From NCBI RefSeq assembly GCF_022539665.2, contig NC_081333.1, forward strand, positions 10,166,971 to 10,230,970: a stretch of 64,000 bases of DNA. Direction: 5' to 3'. The DNA is from Daphnia carinata. Its lineage: Eukaryota > Arthropoda > Branchiopoda > Diplostraca > Daphniidae. Of the stretch, positions 22,257-34,800 are shown piece after piece; the first letter of the stretch is position 1; each line of letters begins with the position of its first letter. The notes under the pieces were generated by a model, which had not been told where the DNA came from, did no database searches, and worked only from the letters and a program-made list of their open reading frames with translations. The position numbers and the translations under genes were made by a program.

Positions 22257-23635
22257 ATGGATAAGATAATAAAAGATAAGGATGGTAAGTACAAAGATTA
22301 TTACATTAGTTTTCAATTATTAATTATTGTTTTTTGGCTCTAATTATGAACCTGCAGGCTCAATTATTGCAACAGCAGAAAATATTAGGTGACAACAAAA
22401 CCAAGGATGGTAACACGTAATGATTGTATTTGTGTTGTTTTATTCATTTTTGTTTTTTAGCTCAAACTTTGAGTCTACAAGCTTAGTTACTGGAAAAAAA
22501 AACAAGTTAGAACGGGACACTTTCCAAACAGTGAAGGAGGTTTTTCCAAACTCATCCCTAACTGAACGTGAGGATGAGTTGGCATTAGGCGTACACAGTC
22601 AGGTACCTAAACTTTTCAAATAAGAATGCAAAATAAGCATAGAATTTTAACAAGCAATGATTTATTGTTTAGTTATTCAGTCCACCATCAGACAGTGCGT
22701 TAAATTTAAATTCTGTTAGTGCTGCACTAAAAGAATTGTTCGTAATCAGTCCATGCAGCGATGAAACTGAACAATTGTGGGACCGTATTTGGGCTGAAAA
22801 TGGGTGTGGTACGGAAACCCAGAAATGGCACGAGTTCAACCTAAAACATGGATTAGGTACTTCCCGGTTCTTTGTCTATCGAAAAAGTATTTTGAATGCT
22901 ATTATTTTGCATTCACAGAATTTTAGCGGGGGATCAAGTCAAATATGGAAGTGTTACAGGATGGAAGAGTCAGCCTGTAGTTGAAAAAACACAGAGTGCA
23001 TTACCGTTAAGGTGTGAGGTAAAGTAATAGAGTGATGCAAATTGTCTAATGAGAAGTACCATCTTGTGTTAATGAATCTGGTACAACAGCAATCCTTTAT
23101 AGTTCTGTCACAGCTAGAAGCCTCAAATAATTCTGCTTCTCTGGCTAAAGAACAACTTGTCCTTTACGTTCACAGTGTTGGTGAAACTGGGTACTTAAAT
23201 GGCCCTAAGATTTTGCTGCCGTTGCAGAGATGAACATCATACATGGACTCTTTAGGTATGAAAGGAATTTTCTTCAAATAATTTTGAATTTATGGCAAAG
23301 CATTTCTCCTGCTTTTTGCCAACCATGTCTAATCTATAAAAAAAAATTTATACAATAGGAAAGGATTTTCAGCATACTGGGAACACAACTATCAACAATG
23401 CAACATTCTACGGGTGCTATTTTATCATTCAAGAGCCTTATACAATGATTTTCATCTGCAATTTGTATGGCCTTTCCCAAGCTTCTGCCAGAAGTTGAAT
23501 CTATAAGTCATGTAAGTCACATGAGCAACAATTGAGATGCTTAATGGTGTTGTTTTTCTTTTCTCAGCATAGGTTAATAGTAACATTGGATCTGAAAAGA
23601 TTCTTGGTTGGGGCAAGTCACTGAATAAATTGTAA
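22257..23635 (+). pseudogene. Copy A6 of the transposon-borne gene
   Basis: Left arm of U3. Exon 4 keeps the TGG (22826-22828) and exons 4-5 are almost identical to A1, but the intron-1 acceptor is mutated (no AG before the exon-2 sequence) and exon 2 is diverged. The tail frame reaches TAA at 23633-23635. Confidence 0.5.
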
Positions 23636-23772
23636 TGATTGAATGGATGACATGACATTTTTATACTTCATTCGGATTCCCGAGACGGTATTTTATATTT
23701 AAAAAATTGAAGTGCATATCTGGGCTCCCTTCCTTTCCGTAGCCCCGTTTCCCCTTGACTCGTAATAAGCCC

Positions 23773-24121
23773 GTAGGGGGTCATGCCCCTACTGTACGGT
23801 ATATATAAAAACAACATATACCGAGGTTTGGAGGGCTCTGGCCGGAAAGGGGACGTGGGGGTCCGCTTAGTCCGATGATGTGTTCACGGAGGGCGTCGTG
23901 GCTACCCACAAATCCGAACTAAAGGTTAATCGCTCCTGTAAAAATGTTCCAAATCTTCAGCTCTTCTTCCGGCTTCTCTTAGCCAATCACCGGGTAATCT
24001 CCCCGGTGGGTCAACAAGGCAGTGTCTCCCCCTGCCTGGGTTGACGGCAACTTTTGAAAGGGCTATTGTGCCTTTTTAAAGTTGCAAAAATAATTGTAAT
24101 GTGCAGAGAATTGTCAATAAA
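23773..24121 (+). ncRNA. Hairpin cluster with terminal poly(A) signal (U3 left arm)
   Basis: Same set of inverted repeats as the block at 10385, with AATAAA at 24116-24121. Confidence 0.4.
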
Positions 24122-24297
24122 ATTTTTTTTATAAAATAATATTTGCAAAATTTGTTTCTTTCATTGTCTGTGTTCACACATTACATTTATCAACTTTTTT
24201 TTTATTTACCTTGCTCAATTCACCTTTATTGTTTATGCCACCTTTGATGGTAAGCATTGTTTCCATTGGTTTATCATTTATCTGTAAGCATTCAATT

Positions 24298-24368
24298 ATT
24301 ATCCAGGGATCGAACCCTGGATGTTCGGCATACCGGGCCAATGCTCTACCAATGAGCCATGAATCATA
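24298..24368 (-). pseudogene. tRNA-like sequence t3 (U3 spacer)
   Basis: Same as t3 of U2 with further mutations in the anticodon stem. Confidence 0.45.
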
Positions 24369-24487
24369 TGATGTCAAGTTGGCTTTTTTCTAGTCACTTG
24401 CGGACTTGCATTTACACTTTGAATAAAACTGAAATACAATACTGCAATATTCTTTTCTACATTTAGATGTAGATCTTTATACATCTA

Positions 24488-24545
24488 CTAAGGTTTGAAC
24501 CCAGGGTAACAGTTTTCGCAGCTGAATGCTCTACCACAGAGTTAT
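24488..24545 (-). pseudogene. tRNA-like sequence t2 (U3 spacer)
   Basis: T-arm core and part of the D arm are recognisable, in the same orientation as in U2. Confidence 0.4.
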
Positions 24546-24650
24546 GGACGTTATGTAAGCAAAAGAAAGATAAACATATAGTTGTGAAAGACTGCATAAA
24601 CATCCTATACGATAACATATGATATGCGATAATAAAAAATTTAGATATAT

Positions 24651-24712
24651 CTCTTGGCTCAATGTTAGAGCATCGCCGTTGCACGCTGAATGTCTGGGGA
24701 TCGATTCCCATA
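24651..24712 (+). pseudogene. tRNA-like sequence t1 (U3 spacer)
   Basis: D arm (GGCTCAATGTTAGAGC) and B-box-like GGGGATCGATTCCC are present; the acceptor stem is absent. Confidence 0.45.
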
Positions 24713-24877
24713 ACAGTAAAACAATATACAAATACAAAATTACTTCAGAAAATATCCAGGTATTACACGTTGTTCCTTGTCTAAGTTCAAAAATTCAAAA
24801 AGTGTAATAAATAATAATTGAATACTTACAGATGAACGATACAACAAATTTTGCAAAAATTATTTTATAAAAAAAAT

Positions 24878-25226
24878 TTTATTGACAATTCTCTGCACAT
24901 TACAATTATTTTTGCAACTTTAAAAAGGCACAATAGCCCTTTCAAAAGTTGCCGTCAACCCAGGCAGGGGGAGACACTGCCTTGTTGACCCACCGGGGAG
25001 ATTACCCGGTGATTGGCTAAGAGAAGCCGGAAGAAGAGCTGAAGATTTGGAACATTTTTACAGGAGCGATTAACCTTTAGTTCGGATTTGTGGGTAGCCA
25101 CGACGCCCTCCGTGAACACATCATCGGACTAAGCGAACCCCCACGTCCCCTTTCCGGCCAGAGCCCTCCAAACCTCGGTATATGTTGTTTTTATATATAC
25201 CGTACAGTAGGGGCATGACCCCCTAC
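24878..25226 (-). ncRNA. Hairpin cluster with terminal poly(A) signal (U3 right arm)
   Basis: Inverted partner of the block at 23773-24121. Confidence 0.4.
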
Positions 25227-25363
25227 GGGCTTATTACGAGTCAAGGGGAAACGGGGCTACGGAAAGGAAGGGAGCCCAGATATGCACTTCAATTTTTTAA
25301 ATATAAAATACCGTCTCGGGAATCCGAATGAAGCATAAAAATGTCATGTCATCCATTCAATCA

Positions 25364-26759
25364 TTACAATTTATTCAGTGTCTTGCCCCAACCAAGAATC
25401 TTTTCAGATCCAATGTTACTATTAACCTATGCTGAGAAAAGAAAAACAACACCATTAAGCATCTCAATTGTTGCTCATGTGACTTACATGACTTACATAT
25501 TCAACTTCTGGCAGAAGCTTGGGAAAGGCCATACAAATTGCAGATGAAAATCATTGTATAAGGCTCTTGAATGATAAAATAGCACCCGTAGAATGTTGCA
25601 TTGTTGATAGTTGTGTTCCCAGTATGCTGAAAATCCTTTCCTATTGTATAAATTTTTTTTTATAGATTAGACATGGTTGGCAAAAAGCAGGAGAAATGCT
25701 TTGTCATAAATTCAAAAAATTTTCAAGAAAATTCCTTTCATACCTAAAAAGTCCATGTATGATGTTCATCGCTGCAATGCCAACGAAATGAAACATCTTT
25801 AGGGCCATTTAAGTACCCAGCTTCACCAACACTCTGAACGTAAAGGACAAGTTGTTCTTTAGCAAGAGAAGCAGAATTATTTGAGGCTTCTAGTTGTGAC
25901 AGAACTATAAAGGATTGCTGTTATACAGGATTCATTCACACAAGATGGTACTTCTCATTAGAAAATTTGCATACTCTATTACTTTACCTCATACCTTAAT
26001 GGTAATGCACTTTCAGTGTTTTTCAACTGTAGGCTCACTCTTCCATCCTGTAACACTTTCAGACTTGACTTGATCCCCCACTAAAATTCTGTGAATGCCA
26101 AATAATAGCATTAAAAATACTTTTTCGATAGACAAAAAACCGAAAAGTACCTAATTCATGTTTTATGTATGTTGAACTCATGCTATTTCTGGGTTTCCGT
26201 ACCACACCCATTTTCAGCCCAAATACGGTCCCACAATTGTTCACTTCCTTCGCTGCATGGACTTATTACTAACAATTCTTTTAGTGCAGCACTAACAGAA
26301 TTTAACTTTAACACACTGTCAGGTGGTAGACTGAATAACTAAACAATAAATAATTGTTTGTTAAAATTCTAAACTTATTTTGAATTCTTATTTGAAAAGT
26401 TTAGGTACCTGACTGTGTTCGCCTAATGCCAATTCATCCTCATGTTCAGTTAGGGATGAGTTTGGAAAAACCTCCTTCACTGTTTGGAAACTGTTCCATT
26501 CCAATTTGTTCTTTTCCCCTAGCTGAGCTTGTAGACTCAAAATTTGAGCTACAAAACACAAATGAATAAAAGCAAATAAATAGAATCATTACGTATTAGG
26601 CCTTACCATCCTTAGCTTTGCTGTTATCTAATATTTTGTGTTGTTCCAATAATTGGACCTGCAGCTTCATAATTTGATCTAATAAACAATAATTAATAAT
26701 TGAAAACCAATATAATAATGTTTATACTTACCATCCTTTTGTTGTATTATCTTATCCAT
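25364..26759 (-). pseudogene. Copy A7 of the transposon-borne gene
   Basis: Right arm of U3. It carries the shared exon-4 TAG (complement of 26183-26185) and a 4-base insertion-like change (TATG) nearby. The opposite arm of the same element (A6) has the intact TGG. Confidence 0.5.
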
Positions 26760-27075
26760 TTTTCAATTGTTCCTCCAGCCACGCGTTATTCTCCAGCCAC
26801 GCTACTGAACTAACTGCGAATGGCATCCAATGGACTGAAATTGCCTACGCCAGTAATAACGAGTCTGAGCGGTAGATGGCTACGTGTCGGAAAAAAAGAA
26901 AAAAGTGCGATTTTTTTTTTTTCCGCCATTTTTTTTTTTTAATGTAAAACGGATTGCCATATGTAAAACGGATTGCCATATCGCAATCCCGATCACGAAA
27001 AAAAAATTTATCGCGGATCCGATTATTTTTAACGATCTACCTTTTCGCCATCTAGTGGTCGATTTGGCTATCGTA

Positions 27076-27454
27076 GAAAAGTCGGGCTTATTTAGTCGGG
27101 CTTAAATTTTTTTCTGCAAAACCCGGAACTCATCGGAAGTGGTTGAATATCACAGCATGTACCCAAAATTGACTGCTGATTCCGTTAAATTTGTTATTTT
27201 TTTCATTAAGTTAACTATTTTGGAAATACACCGAATATTTCTGCTGCATTGCGCTAGCGCTGTAGCGTACTGGCGCGCTAGCATTCCGTCAAATATTCGG
27301 TGTATTTAAAAAACAATTGACTCAATGAAAAAAATAACAATTTTATCGGAATCAGCATTCAATTTTGAGTATATTGCGATACTCAACCACTTCCAATGAG
27401 TTCCGGTTTTTGCAGAAAAAAAATTTAAGCCCAGCTAAATAAGCCCGACTTTTC
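27076..27454. repeat. Small foldback (inverted-repeat) element
   Basis: Two arms of about 160 bases, opening GAAAAGTCGGGCTTATTTAG and closing with its complement, surround a GC-rich loop of about 50 bases containing GCGCTAGCGC and GGCGCGCTAGC. No coding capacity; MITE-like. Unrelated to the U1-U3 family. Confidence 0.7.
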
Positions 27455-27772
27455 TTATTTTTTGCACGAATATTCAGAGTAATTCAAAAACGGCTGACCT
27501 GATCAGAAAACGAGTGGCATTTTTTGAATCAGCGTTAAATTTTGATTATATTGTGTAATTTTCATCAAATTCCAAGAGATGTCATTTTTGGCCGATTTTA
27601 ACAAAAGTGGTAAGGCTATATAGTCTTTGAACTTTTTCATTTTTGGCTAGATTTTAATTTTCGTTTAAAATACATGATTTCAATTCAAAATTAAACGCTT
27701 ATCACGGAAATCAAATTGATTTTCCAATGGGTTTTATGGTTTGTTAATTAAACGTAAAAAAGGAAAAATAAA

Positions 27773-27940
27773 GAAAAGTCGGGCTTATTATTTAATCGGG
27801 CTTAAAAAATTTGTCTGCAAAAACCGGCACTCATCTGAATTGGTTGAATATCACAGGATATACTTAAAATTGACTGCTGATTCCGATAAAATTGTTATTT
27901 TTCTGACTGAGTTAACCATTTTGAATTTAATCCAAGATTT
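27773..27940. repeat. Half copy of the 27076-27454 foldback element
   Basis: A diverged single arm: it starts AAAAGTCGGGCTTATTATTT and follows the left arm through TTGGTTGAATATCACAG and ATTGACTGCTGATTCCG. The second arm is missing. The 27455-27772 stretch between the copies holds no gene. Confidence 0.6.
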
Positions 27941-30900
27941 ATATGTTCAGCTGGCCATATGGCCAAGGTTTCCATTAGGATCTCTGCATGTGTACTGAAA
28001 ACAAAAATGCCAATCGAGTGTCTTGATCGACATGAAAGGGCAGCTGATTGGGGCAGGAAACATGTAGTATTAGTAAGATATTACCCGAAGACTCGTTTAT
28101 TAACGTGGGAATAGTTTCGTCTGACGAAGGAGTATAAACAAGCACAACGATAAAAAATAGAAGACGAGGTAAGTGATGGTCTGACTGTTACTGCATAGTA
28201 TAAGACAAACCAGACAAAAAGAAGTGGTAATGTTCCTGGTGTTAAAATCCGCCGAGGATTAAATAGTGGGATCAGCCTTTCAATCAAGCTATAAATGGCT
28301 CCGTTTCTTCACCAATAACTTACCTAGCAATTTTTAGAATTAATTCAAAATAACGATCACAGTTGGCATTGGTTTAAAAATTTCAAGATATCAGACTGAG
28401 AGTTTTTTATTTGCAATATGTTCTGGCCAAACCAGGAAAATAATTATAAGCACGGCAATCTAATAATTTAGCCTGTATTATTTTGAAGTCGATAGTAAAA
28501 TGGGAAGCTTTAGAGGGTCAATTAATTACTTTATTATTGCCTGTAGAACGTCGTAAGAGAGCTGTTTCGCATTCTTTGTCATTACATTTCCTTCCGCCCG
28601 ACTATTAAACGTGCTTGGCATTCATATACGCTTCACTAATGCCCTTACCGTAACATTTTTCAGCCTGTCTTTTTTTATGTTTTAACCTATGCATGTGAAC
28701 TGTGGCGTAGACTGATGTAAGGCGCACCCCAATCCGCTTGTAGTCCTTGTTAAATGGATCGCTTAAAATACTGAAGCTTACATGGGTGATTACACAAGCA
28801 CTTTCCTCTGTGGTTTATTTGGCGAAGACTTCAGTTTCTACACACAAAAAAAGACGTTAAACTTTTATTACGTTATTCCATGCTGTTCTCCTAGCCAATA
28901 CTTAGAAAAAGATTGACTATTGTGGTTTGCCTGATACGATTTAAGAACAAATTCTCGATGAAGTATTTGCGATTGAATATGGACATCATAAGAAATTGAA
29001 TTTCCTCCGTAAAATTGCTATTGCTTATTTCCTACATTCTTGTTCCCATTTCTACAACCAGAAATTCCAAGAATGTAAAACAATTATATCTTAACCAAGG
29101 AAAAATGTTCCCAGTCTCTATTATTATCGGAAGAACTGGATAGGCATCTTTTTTTTAATGTTATATGTACCATATGACGTCTACATTGCGCCTGAATGCC
29201 AATAAATCACCCAGCTCTTTTATCCCAATACTAAGATGAGCACATTTTAAAACCATCTAAAACAATTCATGGCTGTTACTTCTATTCTACGTCGCACGCG
29301 TACAGCGAATAGCTTGTCTACAAATAAGTTGATACGCAATCAAACGGATCATAACTAGGGAAGTTTAAAAATCGTTTTTATTCTTTAAACGAAAGTTAGG
29401 CAACCAGGGCACGTAGGTGTTACATTGTCAATATAAACTTAGCTTTACTCCAACATTTGCACGCTATTGTGTTTGACAATGAGCCATGCATGCAACCAAC
29501 AAACGAGCTTCTGCGTGTAAAATTCGTGTTACTACTGCTGATAGGTAAACATACATCTACTCATTTTGGGCTGAATTTAATTTGCGCGAGCTTTCGCTGT
29601 CGACGTGAAAGTATTACAATTTATTATAGATAACCTAGTTTATCAGTACCCTCGTTTCATTGTTTTTTGGGGGTGGATGCCCTACGCACGCTCCCTACAC
29701 CTAAAGCGTCTTCTGTTTCTCTCTGTCTATTCTATACGACACCAAGGGTAATCAGTAGAAAATAGGAGACAATACATGATTACATATATATACGGCCCGG
29801 ACAAGTAATAACGTAGTAACACGTTTGTATTGGTATCGATTGGCATCAAAAGCCGTTCATTGCAGTAAAAACTAAACTGTTTTTTTTTTCTCTTCTATAT
29901 ATGGATAGTGTTAGAGATTACGACCATTTCTTGGACTATCTATTCCCGATCCTCAATAAGCCCCTGTTTACGTGCTTGTATATATAGAAACGCTTACTAT
30001 ACTCATAACGCAGAAGAGGAACCTTATTGTCGGAAGACAGTTATAATTACGGATTGTGGATTTGCCCCCACAACATATACTGACAGGTTACGAAAGACGT
30101 GAAATAATTAACCTTTGCAAATAGTGAAATATGAGCGAGACGGGTTGTGTCACCATCAATATCCTCTTTCAAATTTTGTTTTTGTTTTATAATTTATAGA
30201 CTCATCTCCTTTTCGATCGTTTTGAATCTATCATACTGAATACACAAGGATCGAATTTCTATGGACAGGTTCCAAAGCCTGCCCAGCTGTGCGGCGAGCC
30301 ATAGCGCCGTTTCTGTGCACATAATAGTTTGGTCCTCTAATTCCCCGGTTTTAGTATTGAGACTTCAATTCAAATTGAATCGGCGCCGATATAAGATGAT
30401 TCAATTTATTATTTTTTTTTTGTCCTTGAATATTTAACTAGGTCATAGGTTTGCCGACTGAAATTTAACATGCCGCGATGCAGTGAGGGTTATTTTCAAT
30501 GGCCTCATATCTATAGGCTACAGGTGAAAGAGATACGGGCGGCTATCACAGATGGCTGAAATACGTGACGAAGAGATGGGCCGCCTTTTTGCTTTTTCTG
30601 CCTGAATGGCTCTCAATTTCACGTTCAGTTGAATGAGTCTCAATGTCTCATTAAAGTAGTCTAGGCTACTACCGTTCCGAAATAGAAAAACTTCAAAGAA
30701 CCTATTATATTTCCTGCCCGCTCAACGTTGCTCATTTTTAAAAGATGTAAATTAAAACTTTCAGATTCCAACATCGTCTAATGTTTTTTTTTATGTTTTT
30801 GTCAAAGGAACAACTAAACTTCTCTTCCATTCTTCTGCCCATACAAATTTTTTCCTTTTATCTCTTACTTGATCGATACAAGCATCAAGCACGTAGCTAG

Positions 30901-31803
30901 AGTTTTAAATGTACAATTACGCATACCAATGCTGCCACCCGGCTGACACAGCGTAACACGACATTTTACCCAAAAAATGTAATAAATAGGCATCAGCCTG
31001 ACTAAAACATTTGAATAAGTGTTTAGTGATCAACTCGATAGAAATGCAAAAGGGCCCTTTCATCAAAAATTGATTTTTTTTTCACGTCACATTACGTAAT
31101 TTGTTCGCGAACCGGTTCGATTATAATTGCCCGAGCATCCATATAATTGTCAACCATTGCCAGAGCGTTAGAAATGTATAATGCTCTTCTACTTTTTCGT
31201 GGGACGTCGCTGATAATATACAGTATGCCCAATTGACTTCTATAACAATTTAAGGAGATTCCCAATCAAAGTTGGTTGAAATATTTTTGAAAAGCAAACG
31301 TACCCTCTTTATTGGTCTAATCTGGCACAACCCTGGCTTCCGGTCCCGACGATATGATTATTTTCCCTTTCGGCTATTGGGAGAGAAAATCTTTTATGTT
31401 ACTGTGTATCCCATTATTTACCCGATAACATTCCCGCAGAATCAGAAAACGGACATGTCATCTAATGAGATCGTCTCAAGACTATCAGGCTTCAGCAAGG
31501 AAATCGCTATGAATTTAAATATCCATTTTTCTTTCACTAGTACAAAATGGCGTCATGGGGGCTTAGTCGTCTGGCGCCTGCGTCCCTCCACTTTGTAAAG
31601 GTCCACTTTTCAGCGTTACTGGTAGTTCTAGCCCTAAAGATGCGGACAGATTCCTTCATTCAGTATTCTATCTGTTCAACTGGAAGTGGCTGCTTGAGAA
31701 CGTCCGTGTTAAGAAAGACATAAGTTCAGAGATTGCATGTCTGTGCCATTGTTTCAGGGTCTAGCGAAAGTACCACGTAGTTAGTGAAAAAGTCTGTTTC
31801 AAA
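27941..31803. other. Unassigned region upstream of the GPCR gene
   Basis: No supported gene. Open frames are short and lack motifs. A GPCR 5' UTR exon may begin after a splice-acceptor-like TTTCAG at about 31757. Promoter elements cannot be called from sequence alone. Confidence 0.45.
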
Positions 31804-34800
31804 ATGAGTGTTTCAATTTTTGGAACAATGACTTCCGAGGTAGATGCAGAACACTTGAGCTCGGATGCGCTATTCTATCCGTCTTGTGAAAATGCAACAA
31901 CTGTTACCGACATCTCGCAATTCAATTTCAGCGAATTTGACTATCCAGGCGGGGGCGGCCCTTGGCCTCCACCCCTTGACTTTATTTCCGCTATGAAAAT
32001 CACCTTTTGTGTAATCAACATGATCGTATCTATTCTTGGAAACTGTGCCGTCATCATTGCTGTCTATCACAACCCGGCGCTCAGATCGACCATCAATTTT
32101 TATCTGGTAAATAGCCTAGTTACCTCTCTGTATGTGTACTATTCCTATTTTAGATATGAATCAAGTAGTTCAAAATCATTCCAACATTTCTGATAGCCTA
32201 GTCATGGCTGCTATGGTTTCATGCTTAAAATAAATGTTTGTGATTTAAATAAGAAATCATTGAAGTGGGACTCGATTACGGAGCGTCATTGAAATAACGG
32301 TGATGAGCTGCTCATTTCAAACTTGCGCGCCGCTGGAAATCTTTGAAAAAAATTAGGTCACCTAAATGCATCATCAACATTTTGATGGAGCAATTTTTTT
32401 CCTTCGCTAGGTCAACTTGGCGGTGGCTGACGTCTTGATCGCCCTGTGCTGCATGTGGCCGCATCTGGTCAACGATTTGACGAAACCAGCGTTCATTTTG
32501 GGGGCGTTCATGTGCAAATTCAACGCATTTGCTCAAAGTAAGTAATTCCCAAAGTTCTGAAAATGCACAGGACAAAGTCACTTGTGCTGGTGTTATATCC
32601 GTTTGGCGATCACCAGTCCAGTTGTGTCCAGGTTTGTTCTGATTCCAACTTATGGAACTTCACAGGTAGATATAAAGTAGGTTGAAACTAGAGCGATAGC
32701 AAGTTGTATTCAGTACGCAACGTTGTTCTTCCCTATTGCCCATAATTTTACTATAGATAATAAACTCTCTCAACGCAAAATTTGTGTGACGTTGCCCAGG
32801 TGTGGCTAGTGAAAATAAGTTCTGTTGGCTACTGAGCTCAATCTCATTAACGAGGTTTTAATTATCAGCGTGATAATCCTTCACTTTGTCAAACTGTTCA
32901 AAAGCATCTTTGTAGCCATGGGTTCGAATGAAAACCAACAACGGCCGGCACCCGTCAACGTTAATAATGGTGCAGATTTGGCGTGATTATTAAGTGCAAT
33001 TTTACCAGACAAATGAACTAGAATTTAGAGATTATTTTTAAAGCGAAAAGCTATTTTATAACCATCCTAGTCGAGACGCTGTACGCTAAACATATCCTTT
33101 CAGCTAATGGAACTTCAAAACCACAACAAGGAAAGCGATTTTTCAGTATGTTAGTGCGAAAATTATGACAACGAATCCATACAACTTTAATTGGTAAACA
33201 TATATCCATGTCAACATGAAGAAAACGAAAGCTAGTTAGGTTCTGTAATTCTTAAAAATTAAATAGCAAAGATGAAGAGAATGCTTTGTGTCTAACAAGG
33301 TCTTCTAATTTCTAATACGGTGCAAGAACTCATTAAGAAAACCTTCATATGAGAAACGTATTTTACCTCTGGCAGTGTTATGCATGTGTCTGCTTGTTCG
33401 GCAAATTTAGACTGAATTCAATACTTTCCCCTTTGAAACCCTACAATAGAATCAAACGTACATTCATGATTCATGAAGAAAATAATTTTTTTTTTAATTA
33501 GTCGGCGGTTAATTCAACCATTCAACAATGCCTTTATACAACTAAGGACTTTATTTTGGAACATGCGGAAAATTAGTAAACCGAAATTAAACACATTTTT
33601 GTTACAGAAATGTTGCAGTCTTATTCAAACAGAACGGCACACATCGACAGGAAATTAGTTGACCGAAAATCATTTTGAATGTCGAAGATTCGTTAGTTTA
33701 TACATATACTTTCTAAATATATCTCTTGTTAGTTGGACTAAGTAAACTTGATCGATTTAATTTCCTTGGAGGATACGAATAGTAGAAAACAGGACGTTTA
33801 AAAAAATCGCTGAAGAAAACACTGATTGCCTGTAACTGGTGTCACTGATGCGATTTCTAGGCATCAAAATAGATAAAAGACCCATTGTTGGAAAGAAAAA
33901 CCTATTCAACTGTCTTGTTCTATATATACACACACATTTTCATTTCAATCAATAGTTTTCGTTTAGATTTGTATCGATCGATGGTGACAGAAAATATGGT
34001 CTAAAACGTCGAGTGGCGTTTACCGAACCATCGCTTTAACCGAATGCCAACAGTAAATCTACTGTTGTTAGGGCGTGAATGGCTTGCCTACTGGACAACA
34101 GACGAGATGATGTTTGCTACGAGCAAGTTGATCTCTTCGTAGCTCGAGTGTCGGTCCAAGACGTCATGAGTTTTTAGTTTCCGGTTTCCACGGCCAACAG
34201 CGCCGCACACGCGAGCAGCCATCGGTGTTTATTCAGAGCTTTCAAATGGAAATCCATATTCGAAAATGAAGTTGCCTTAGCTTGCCGCTGGGATACAAAA
34301 GACAAAAGTTTAAGCCGCGTTGAAACGGAAGCGACATCGCAGGTGGCCTGCCTTCATCGTCAAACTCGACAATAGGTAAACATCACAGGGTTAAAAACTT
34401 TTTTTGTCGCAGAAGGTTGGCCTCATTTCCTTTCTGCGAAGAAAACCCAGGGCCGTCCATTATCCCCGGACAATCAAAACCCAAAACTACTGGGCACATT
34501 CGTCCACCCACGTATAATGGTAGCGTCAGGGAAACGCCATCATTTCAGTACTTGCCTAGAGGGAATTGAACTGTAGCAGCAAAAACAGAACTATTGAGCG
34601 TTATATAAACCAGAAAATGGCATAATGAAAGAGGCAACCTGGTAATACCAAGTATTATTTTTATTATTATGATTATTATTTCTCCGGGTGAAATGGGGGT
34701 CTCTGCGCAACTAAAGAGACAAAAGAACAAGGCCGTTGTTGTCATTTTCCGTTTTATTTTATTTTTGCTAGGACCGAAGGCCCACGAAAAACAAATGTGG

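Larger units (their letters stand above)
7258..26984. mobile_element. U3: outer copy of the palindromic foldback transposon family, split by three insertions
   Basis: Pieces of the outer element: 7258-7274, 13686-13783, 20198-20225 and 22192 to about 26984. Joined in order they reproduce the same terminal and subterminal sequence seen intact in U1: TATGGCAATCCGTTTTA, poly(A) runs, a segment reading CGTTATTACTGG, then GTCCATTGGATCC and CATTGTCAGTTAG. The right end carries the terminal motif twice (GTAAAACGGATTGCCATA at 26943-26984). Arms are about 22192-24140 (+) and 24850-26965 (-) around a spacer. A flanking duplication is unclear: TATTGC on the left against TATCGC near the right end, one mismatch. 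Interrupted by U1, U2 and a hAT-like element. Confidence 0.75.
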
